From NCBI GenBank assembly GCA_030407085.1, contig CM059584.1, forward strand, positions 65,546,001 through 65,610,000: a stretch of DNA of 64,000 nt. The letters run 5' to 3'. The position numbers and the translations under genes are program-made. The notes beneath the pieces are model-generated. The model saw only the letters and a program-made list of their open reading frames with translations. It was not told where the DNA came from and did no database searches. How positions within the stretch are numbered: position 1 is the stretch's first letter; the number at the start of each line of letters is the position of its first letter. This document shows, piece by piece, positions 56,562 through 64,000 of the stretch. The stretch is from Trichopria drosophilae. Its lineage: Eukaryota; Arthropoda; Insecta; Hymenoptera; Diapriidae.

Positions 56562-57460
56562 TTAATTAAATGATCGAGCGAAGTCCTCCAGTGACTGCAC
56601 TGGAGTCAATCCTAGATGTTTAAAAATTCTTATATTGTCAGTCGCTAATATGCTTTGAAGGTTATATGGAGGGTAAATTTGTTCATTAACGAAGTTTTCT
56701 ATCAAATCATATCTCAGGATTTCGAATTGTGGGCACGAGAATATTATGTGGTTGGCGTCTCCTCGGGGGAGCCACATATGCATTTATTTTCTTTTAGGCG
56801 TTTAGTTTTAAATAAATGTGAAGGAAAATTCCAGTGACCTGATTTAAGTCTATTGATGATCCTAATTTGAGATTGGTTGAGCTGAGTGACCTTAAAATAC
56901 CAGGGTTCTTTAGTATGAATAGTTTTGGAGGATTGCAAAAAGTAAGCACCTTTTTTTTTGGATTGATAAGTCAAGAAAGTTGCCCCATTCCTCAGTTAAT
57001 TTGGTTTTGCTAATTGGTTTTAAATTAGTCCAGTGGGTTTTGTATTTTGGAAAATCAACATTAATGAAACTAAGAGCTTGCTTGGTGCCCTTGTCCGCAA
57101 TTCCGTTACCTGGGATCTTTAAGTGAGAAGGACACCAAATAAAGATAAAAGTGTTGGTGGAATGTGAGAGCTTAAGTTTAATTTCATAAGTGATATGATT
57201 AGTGGATCGTCTAAAAATAGGATCTCGAATTTGAGTGAGTGCTTCTTTGCAATATGTGATAATAGCTATTTTTTGAGATTAAGTAGTAGAGCATATTTAA
57301 TTGCATGTAGTATAGCGATTAATTCAGTCTCTAAAATAAATAGATTATCACTAATCCTATTGTTTGTGAGTTTATTTAAATTTTGGTGGTAAAATGCTAT
57401 ACTATTGTTGGATTTTTGAGAATTAAGATTTTGAACTAAAGAACCATCCGTTTATATATA
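56562..57460 (-). pseudogene. I-type LINE: RNase H and C-terminal zinc knuckle
   Basis: Translating the minus strand gives DGSLVQNLNS, ETELIAILHAIKYAL and WCPSHLKIPGNGIADKGTK, the Asp, Glu and closing Asp regions of RNase H, which removes the RNA strand. Then comes NQSQIRIINRLKSGHWNFPS and a C-x-C...H-x4-C knuckle (CICGSPEE, HIIFSCPQFE). Frames change several times between the blocks. The protein ends EDFARSFN at 56562. Confidence 0.75.
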
Positions 57461-57599
57461 GTCATAATTAGGGTAGGTATCGGTTAGGTTTAAAAGGAAA
57501 TCCATATAAGGTAACTTATCATTTTTACAATTTGTGCCTATGATGCAGTTAATATCATTTGTATAAAATTGAGTAGTTAAAGGAAGAAAAATTAAAAAT

Positions 57600-58990
57600 G
57601 TTTAATAGCTGGTGATGAATTTCATTTGGTAGTTTTCTGAGAATTTGGTTAGAGATGAAATATCGGCCAGGAGTGGAATTTATTTTAAGATTTTGGATAA
57701 CAATTATATATTCTTTAAGTGTAAATGGTGTATCTAAATGGTGTGTTGAAATTGTAGGAATTATTGGAACAGATGTGGCTATTGATGGTGGCGACTATAA
57801 TTTATTGATGGATTTTTTAATATTTGGGTCGTTAGGGAGTTGACTGTTTCTAGAATCTACATTGGTTTTAGCTGATTTGAAAGAAGAAATAATTTTCCAC
57901 ACCTGGCCGGGACTCATGTCCTTGTTGATGCTTCTACAGAAATTGATATACCCTTCCTTTTTTTCTTTTTTTTTTTTAAGTAAGTTTGGTCTGAATTGAA
58001 ATTTTTTTCAAGTTTTTCACGTTTTGAGTGGACCTATTGAGATCCCTTAAAGCTTGCTTTCTTGCTAATACGGCTTGGTTGCACTCATCATTCCATCAAT
58101 ACTTTAATGAGGTGTTGTTTTTGTTTTTTCTCTTAAAATTGCAAACTCCTGTTTTTTAAGGGTTTGTATTAGTGATCTTATTGTACATAATAATAAAATT
58201 GTGGTCATTAATATCAATGTTCGTTATTTTTGAGTTTATTTTTGAGTACCTGACTAAAGTTATCCTAATTAACATTGAGGGTGCTAAGGTTAGGTCTGGT
58301 TTCTAAGGATTGATTGTAGTTGCCTGAAATGTTAATTTCAATGGGAAGGTGATGCCCATAGAGCTATTTTTGACCGTCCAATTGATTTTATAATATATGT
58401 CTGAAGATGAAATAGATACATCAGGAGAGCCAAATTTTTCTAAGGCAGTATTAGGCATTTTAGTGAATTGATCAGAATGATACAATATAACCAGGGTTGA
58501 ATTGTCAATGCATTTTTGCAAGGTTTTACCCGAACTATTAGGGGTACTCGTACTCCAACTCATACTGTGGGCGTTCAGATCACCACAGATGATGTAATTT
58601 GTATCTGTTCTAAGTCAATTAAGACCTCGAGCCAGACCACATCATTCTGTGAACTACTAGGGTGCCTATAAAGGTTCTTGATGGTAATCGTTTCATTCTT
58701 AAACAACAATTGAAGTAATATCATCTCCAAACCTCCTAGAATTTGTCGGCGAATGGTTTTGTAGTTTATAGTGGGAGTAATTGCCACTAGCAGACCTAGG
58801 GACAGGGTTTTCTCTATACTAGTTTCTCGATCAAGCCTGATTATATTGTAAGTGCCTAATTTAAACGATTTATCATTTGTCAACCAAGTTTCTTGGATAC
58901 AAATAACATCATAATTATAGAAAATTTACTGTAGTTCAATTTTATTAATGACATCCCTGGCGTTCCACTGCAAAATTTTAAGTTTTTTTA
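57600..58990 (-). pseudogene. I-type LINE: endonuclease and linker
   Basis: Fragments on the minus strand: KLGTYNIIRLDRETS and ITIKNLYRHPSSSQND (endonuclease core, 58575-58883), MSWSTSTPNSSGKTLQKCID (58303-58563), NDECNQAVLARKQALRDLNR (linker, about 58040-58090), and the first RT residues FTLKEYIIVIQNLKINSTPG (about 57690). Frameshifts separate most pieces, and the palm motifs of RT, including the catalytic acidic pair, are absent. Confidence 0.7.
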
Positions 58991-59827
58991 AATGAGACAT
59001 GGTTTGAAAGGATAACTAAAGTAATAAGATTTATTAAGTAAAAAAAATGTAAATAGTAAATACAATTAAAAAGAGAAAAAAGTAACGGTTTAATTATTTA
59101 TTTAAGTTGTAAGTGATTCGATCATTTACTAATAGATTCGTGAATATGATTTAAAAAAATTTGAGTATTATTATTTGTTTCCATAAGTTGAGATAATAAA
59201 GAAATAAGATTGATATTATTTTTTGAGATTAGTTTATTATTTGCTGTAGAAGCCAGGGGTAAATCATTTACACATAAATTGTTTGGTTGATTTTGGTCAT
59301 CGGGGGGGGGGGGGGGGGGTGGAATTGTTTGAACCAATGGACGTTTTCTTTTATTGTTTGAGTTGCAACTATTGTTGGAATGAGAATATTCTAGTTGGTT
59401 AGTGCTCAATTTAGGTGCCAAGTCATTTGCCTCTTTGAAAGTGAGATTGTGTTCAGCCATTAATTTCTTAATATTACATTGTTCTGAGTACATGGGACAA
59501 TTATTTCTATCATTGGCAACATGGTTACTAGTTAAACTTTTTTTACAATTCGTGCAATTTTTGGATGCTTCGGAACACTTATGGTTAGTCAATTTTTCTT
59601 TATTACAATTCGGACATATGCAATAGGACGGTTTGATATTCTTAAGACCGTGTCCGAAGCCCCAGCATTTAAGACATTGGGAGACAGGATACATATAAGG
59701 TTTAATTATATGCGTCATTTTCCACATTGTAATTTGATTTGGCATATAAGGGGCATTTTCCGAAAAAAGTGCCACCCTGGAAATTTTTTGTTCCGATTTT
59801 TTTAACAATCACATATATTGTTGTATA

Positions 59828-60416
59828 TACACACATACATTGGTCAGATTTACTTGCCAACTTTATGCCATCTATGGCTAATCGGGCAAGGCTTAGTCAT
59901 CATCCCACACAGGACGATACAAACAAGTAAACAATCACAAATACTACACATAACCGACACCGTCAACAGTTAGTCGGCGGCCTGTGCCGTAGCAGGCGCA
60001 TCGCAAACATTGCCTTATTTTCATTCAAGACAATATTGACGAAGCGTCGACCACGGAAAAACCATTCACGGTGTCGATAACTACCGACTGATGTCAGTAG
60101 CAGTCCCAAATTCGTACCTTCGCCCAGCAAGGTTTCCTGAATTATCCGCAATGGAAATAATCAGAAAAAGTTACCGGACGGGGATTCGAACTTACGACCT
60201 AAGGAACGTTCAGTTTACGAGGCGAGCATGCTAACCACTTAACCATCGCGTTCCCTAATAAAATACATAATGTTAAAAGGGGACATATCCAAGTTAGCTG
60301 AATCGCCGAATATTGGGGACTCCGACATGAAAGATTACTCTAAAAATATTATCAAAGATTCAGACAATCATAAGGATCAAGCTATTTCCAAATTAGCCAA
60401 ATTATTTAAATTAAGA
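59828..60416. mobile_element. 590-bp chimeric insertion: tRNA-like plus LINE 5' fragment
   Basis: It interrupts the left arm of the 59750 foldback at a TATATA site. It holds a tRNA-Thr-like sequence (-) at 60171-60255. At 60265-60416 (+) it holds a copy of the 5' end of the surrounding LINE (61405-61562 in opposite orientation), starting near ATACATAATGTTAAAAG and including GAATATTGGGGACTCC. Confidence 0.65.
60171..60255 (-). repeat. tRNA-Thr(CGT)-derived sequence
   Basis: GGTTAAGTGGTTAGCA (box A), CCTCGTAAACTG (anticodon region like tRNA-Thr CGT), GTCGTAAGTTCGAATCC (box B). The acceptor and anticodon stems do not pair, and extra bases sit in the variable region, so it is a retroposed tRNA or SINE head, not a functional tRNA. 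Confidence 0.6.
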
Positions 60417-61562
60417 TATATATCGATCTAAAATCTTTGGCCGAGTTATAGATTTTTTGCATCATAGGTTGCCATACTGTAAGGGGTCAAAGTTTTATGT
60501 AAAAAAAATTTCAAAAATTTATATCTCCGAAACGGATCGATGGATTTTCATAAACCAAAGCGCATTTTGTTCAGAATTTCTCGAAGTTTAAAATAAAAAA
60601 TAGACGGAACATTTTGAGATACTTTTGAAAAAAATCTTAGGGGGGGGGTGTTAAAAATAAAAAAAACAATATTAAGCATTTTTTGGGTCGAAATTTTATT
60701 TTTTCATATTCAACTATTTTTTAATTTAAACTTCGAGAAATTCTGAACAAAATGCGCTTTGGTTTATGAAAATCCATCGATCCGTTTCGGAGATATAAGT
60801 TTTTGAAATTTTGTTTGCATAAAATTTTGACCCCTTACAGTATGGCAACCTATGATGCAAAAAATCTATAACTCGGCCAAAGATCTTAGATCGATATATA
60901 CAACAATATATGTGATTGTTAACAAAATCGGAACAAAAAATTTCCAGGGTGGCTCTTTTTTCGGAGAATGCCCCATAATTACCTTCAACATTTATCTTAA
61001 TGCATTTGGTTGGAACAAGTTCTTTTTTTTCGTTAAGTTTAAAATATTCTTTCTAATTTGACTATATCCTTCTATTTATCCTCAATTCCTTTCAAAATTT
61101 GTTCATTAGATAAGAGCTCTGAGAATCCATAGATTATGCTTATTCTATATATTTTGAAGGCAGGGATATACGAGTACCAGCCTTTGGGCAAAATATGTTG
61201 GTTTTCTAGCAAAAAGTTTGCTTGGTCAATAGTGTTAAAAGAAAGTTGGAGCTTGAACGGGTTAATCTTTTTCAATCTATCAAAATTCAATCCGGAGTTA
61301 GATAAAACAATGGCAAAATTGCATGCGTTGTTATCTGCAATTTTTTTTATTGTCGTCGAGTGTTTGCAAATGGACAATGAAAAGGATCTGCTCTTGGTTG
61401 GTATATCTTAATTTAAATAATTTGGCTAATTTGGAAATAGCTTGATCCTTATGATTGTCTGAATCTTTGATAATATTTTTAGAGTAATCTTTCATGTCGG
61501 AGTCCCCAATATTCGGCGATTCAGCTAACTTGGATATGTCCGCTTTTAACATTATGTATTAT

Positions 61563-62093
61563 ATATTAATATTATTAGTTAAGTGTATACGATAATAAAA
61601 TGTTGAATTTCTTTAGATCATATTTCTTTACATCAATCGACTTAAAATTAAGATCATAGTAGGACACTTAAAATTATAAAATTGGAATAAAATTCAAGTC
61701 TATATCCCACAAGTCAAAAACTTAGAATTTCTCTTTTTTTTGTGTATAAATAACCTATTTTTACAGGCATGGAGCCATGGAGAACTTTTACGACTTACCA
61801 TAAAGTTGAAATATCACGTTTAGGCCGGAAATCGATAATTTAATCCAATAATTAAACTTGATTTCGACAGAATTCGTTTCCAATTTGTTAAATTTGTCTA
61901 TTCGATGTGTTATGGCTGGGATGGCCATCGAAAGTGGACGCCACCTCTCTGCCGCGAAAGGGCCAAATCGACCAGAAGGGTCGATTTGAGGATTCTTTTA
62001 GGGTGGACGGAGCTGCCGAATGTGTTAGTTCAAAAAGGAAAGAAGAAAGGTGAAAATAAATGACAACTCGATTTTCTTTTATTATTTGTTTTT
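61563..62093. other. No gene seen
   Basis: AT-rich to 61900, then G+C rises (GTGGACGCCACCTCTCTGCC at 61936). It may belong to the feature at 62094-62895. Confidence 0.35.
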
Positions 62094-62287
62094 TTATTTT
62101 GGGATTGCGTTACGGCGGCGATATTCCTCCAGCGTGATTTTTACTTTCTGCGGGGGAGGAGGCTGGTTATGGTCGGAGATGCTCGCTGGCTGTCCTTCGC
62201 GTTGGGCGCGTTGCTCCAATAAGAATTTGTATAGTTTCCGGGCTCGCTCCCGTTTCCTACGCCGGACACCCTTATTATTTCGGGCCA
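62094..62287 (-). CDS. Candidate terminal exon of an unrecognised basic protein
   Basis: After an acceptor (T-rich tract, then TTTTTACAG at 62288-62296) the frame encodes ARNNKGVRRRKRERARKLYK, then FLLEQRAQREGQPAS, NQPPPPQKVKI and TLEEYRRRNAIPK, stop at 62094. The run is rich in Arg/Lys and higher in G+C than the flanks. AATAAA lies about 10 bp past the stop on the minus strand. I do not recognise it. A regulatory-type ORF of a retroelement, or a host gene, are both possible. Confidence 0.35.
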
Positions 62288-62468
62288 CTGTAAAAACGTA
62301 AAAAAATTTAGTTTCGCGGAAGGAGAAACGCGGGAAACTGGTAAAAAATAATATTAAAAAAAATGAAAAGGCTATCACCTAATTCCCTATGGGTCGATTC
62401 CGCATTGGCACGTACCAATTCCGGAATAAACCGAGGAAAGGGTTTACGAGTTCCTCGAGGGAGAGAAA

Positions 62469-62642
62469 GAAACGCCGGGCCAAAAGATTTGGCCCTGGTC
62501 CCGAGCTCTGTCCCTTTTCGGAACTAGTTTACCCCACAAAAAAATATAAAAAAAATGAATTGTCGCGGAGACGAGTTCGCCCGTATCCGGAGGGATCGAA
62601 ACGCCGGGCCAAAAGATTTGACCCTGGTCCCGTGCTCTGTCC
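62469..62642. repeat. Direct repeat, ~45 bp, 129 bp apart
   Basis: GAAACGCCGGGCCAAAAGAT followed by CCCTGGTCCCG and GCTCTGTCC occurs at 62469-62513 and 62598-62642 with few differences. The + frame here is an artefact of the repeat. Confidence 0.75.
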
Positions 62643-62689
62643 GGGTTCAGGTTAGTCGCCTGGAATTTAGGTTAGGGGAGGATACTCAC

Positions 62690-62895
62690 TATTATTTCTG
62701 TGCCGGTGGAAGTCCCGAACCCTCTTCAGAATTTGGACTGCTGGGCTGACGCGAGGCACTTGTCGAGCTGGACTTCTGCTCGACCTTAACTGATTTTTTT
62801 GGTCCAGGAGGTGCTGTATTTATACTGGATACCGCCCGTGGTGCCCAGTTCCGTTTTGATGCGTTGTGTCGTGTTACGGTTTTTCTATCCAAAAT
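62690..62895 (-). CDS. Candidate upstream exon or small ORF
   Basis: A minus frame (KTVTRHNASKRNWAPRAVSS, SSSTSASRQPSSPNSEE) is rich in Ser, Pro and basic residues. A GTGAGTATC donor lies at its 3' end (62681-62689). In this frame a TAA comes just before the donor, so splicing in frame to 62287 fails. It may be a complete small ORF or noise. Unrecognised. Confidence 0.25.
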
Positions 62896-63450
62896 TCAGG
62901 TGAATGCAAGATTTGCAGCTTCCGTCCGAATTGAACAGAATCTTTTTGCGCGTTTAGACAATTACGTTAATTTTAAGATTGTACAAAAATGAACGGTAGT
63001 TGTATCTTGTATAGAACTGGAGATATTTATTTGTTAATATTTACTAAATTAGTTTTTTTTAAATCCGACAGATTTTATGCAATTTTTATATGTCGTTGTG
63101 TTGTTTTAATAGTAAATTTGTATTTTTAATAAACTATTTCCATTAATTGTTTTAATACTGTTGTTGATTTTTGTACAATTTAACATTATTTTTATTGAAG
63201 GTTTGTAAGAGCTATTTATACATAGTGATATAAAGCATGAATTTCGTACAAGACATGAATAAACAATGAGATATTCTTAAAATAATTGTTTGTTTTTATA
63301 AATTTTGTATTATTGTAGCTTTGAAAACATGATTATCGAGATGCTAAATTTTAAAGGAGGTTCAGTTTTGTAATAGAAAATAAAAGGTTCATTGTTTATT
63401 CATAAGATGGTGTTTACAATGTTTTATACGCTAATGTTTGTTTATTCGTT
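62896..63450. other. No gene seen
   Basis: AT-rich spacer up to the copia LTR. The LTR is preceded by TTCGTT, which should contain its 5-bp target duplication. Confidence 0.5.
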
Positions 63451-63771
63451 TGTTAGGTACCAGTTTGGAAGTTTGAGAAATTTCGTGGTTGAATCTATTG
63501 TAATAAAAGGAAAAAACGGAATTTGTTCGTTATTATATGTTAGATATCAATTCAAGCACAAGTGTATTTATTTATGTTTAAACTTTCGCGCCTTTCATAG
63601 TCATAATAAACATCGCTGTTATCACGCCGCGGTTCGCGCCTATTTCGTCATCGAATGTTCCCGAAATCAATCGCGCGAATGTCGTCCTCGGTACACAACG
63701 CACATGTGTATACGCTCGAATAAAGTTTTATTAAACTATCTGGATTCTCTATTTATTCGCTAAACCTAACA
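63451..63771 (+). repeat. Copia 5' LTR
   Basis: 321 bp from TGTTAGGTACCAG to AAACCTAACA. The terminal inverted bases TGTTAGGT/ACCTAACA and the TG...CA ends are right for an LTR. AATAAA at 63719-63724 is a plausible poly-A signal. The primer site follows immediately. Confidence 0.85.
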
Positions 63772-63786
63772 GGTTATGGGCTCAGA
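63772..63786 (+). other. Primer-binding site, initiator tRNA-Met fragment
   Basis: GGTTATGGGCTCAGA directly after the LTR is complementary (one mismatch) to the anticodon region of initiator tRNA-Met. Insect copia elements prime from a half-tRNA at this site. Confidence 0.75.
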
Positions 63787-63898
63787 TGCGCGAAAAGGAC
63801 CTCGGTGTTTTTCCATAAACTGATAATTGCGGGAGTGTTCGTGCGTTAAATCGGAGTGTAATTCAAAAGTGAACACGTGCGAAATCAACCCGGCAAAA

Positions 63899-64000
63899 AT
63901 GGCGAACGGCGGAAATTTGAACCCCGCTCGTTTAGAGATGCTCTCACGTAATAATTATGATACGTGGAGGATTCAAGCCGAGGCACTCTTTATCAAAACC
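63899..64000 (+). CDS. gag: Copia gag, first 34 residues (cut by window end)
   Basis: ATG at 63899 after a ~110-bp leader. The reading is MANGGNLNPARLEML then SRNNYDTWRIQAEALFIKT. The NYDTW-x-IQ-x-EALFIK motif is the start of the Ty1/copia gag domain (L-x-x-x-NY-x-x-W), which forms the particle that packages element RNA. The frame is open to the last base. LTR, primer site and gag start are all undamaged, so this may be a young, complete element continuing beyond the window. Confidence 0.85.
   Translation, partial: MANGGNLNPARLEMLSRNNYDTWRIQAEALFIKT

Larger units (their letters stand above)
59750..60982. mobile_element. Foldback element in LINE ORF1, 4-bp ATAA target
   Basis: Termini GGGGCATTTTCCGAAAAAAG and (inverse) GGGGCATTCTCCGAAAAAAG, paired for about 78 bp. 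ATAA is duplicated (59746-59749 and 60983-60986). The right arm pairing continues at 60417-60610 against 60700-60905 (GATCTAAAATCTTTGGCCGA onward). The left arm is split by 59828-60416. Non-coding. Confidence 0.8.
59122..61552 (-). pseudogene. I-type LINE ORF1 (gag-like), split by an insertion
   Basis: N-terminal pieces 61331-61552 (MLKADISKLAESPNIGDSDM) and 61072-61377 (FNTIDQANFLLENQHILPKG), then about 60983-61070 (LVPTKCIKINVEGNY). After the insertion 59750-60982 comes MPNQITMWKMTHIIKPYMYP with knuckles CLKCWGFGHG, CPNCNKEKLTNHKC and CTNCKKSLTSNHVANDRNNC (59122-59750). The poly-G run at 59304-59321 encodes a proline tract. The joined flanks restore EGNYMPNQ in frame. The protein would bind element RNA. 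Confidence 0.75.
56455..61562 (-). mobile_element. I-type LINE with RNase H, RT core deleted
   Basis: Minus strand order: ORF1 (59122-61552, split by an insertion), endonuclease (about 58000-58990), start of RT (about 57600), then directly RNase H and the C-terminal knuckle (56562-57460). RNase H after RT is typical of the I clade. Hundreds of residues of RT are missing at about 57540-57600. Decayed by frameshifts. Confidence 0.8.

Overview
This is AT-rich animal nuclear DNA with spliced genes, several LINE clades, gypsy and copia LTR elements and many foldback DNA transposons. The repeat mix and the compact exons of the one clear host gene suggest an insect, plausibly an ant or other hymenopteran. 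That taxonomic call is inference; nothing in the window names the species.

Layout. 1-2.5 kb: two abutting TAA-flanked MITEs, three candidate exons of an unrecognised + strand gene, and the end of a TTAA element. 2.5-5.8 kb: a decayed CR1/Jockey-type LINE (-). 6.3-9.2 kb: a composite CCC-ended element holding a nested relative, a 5S rRNA-derived segment and two tandem arrays. 9.7-13.7 kb: four foldback elements. 13.8-23.7 kb: a spliced zinc-finger/tyrosine-recombinase (Crypton-like) gene, broken in the middle, whose 7.9 kb last intron is full of repeats. 24.2-29.3 kb: a complete LINE with a 13-bp target duplication. 29.3-31.2 kb: a ~230-bp tandem array between two tRNA-like sequences. 31.8-47.5 kb: what looks like one hAT-like DNA transposon (TAGGG inverted termini of ~220 bp, 8-bp target duplication). 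It holds a transposase-like gene and was inflated by a jockey LINE, which itself carries a 4.7 kb foldback, and by a gypsy element. 49.0-51.3 kb: an intact six-exon PP2C phosphatase gene of the PPM1H type. 52.4-56.4 kb: a 4 kb diverged palindrome. 56.5-61.6 kb: an I-type LINE lacking its RT core, with a foldback plus a chimeric tRNA/LINE insertion in ORF1. 62.1-62.9 kb: an unrecognised possible minus-strand gene. 63.45-64.0 kb: the LTR, primer site and gag start of a copia element cut by the window edge.

How it works together. Only the PPM1H-like gene is clearly a functional host gene. The tyrosine-recombinase gene has intron-exon phasing like a host gene but a damaged centre. Almost everything else is transposon layering, and in several places the order of insertion can be read from target duplications and from reading frames that rejoin when an insertion is removed. 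No rRNA gene, functional tRNA or CRISPR array was found.
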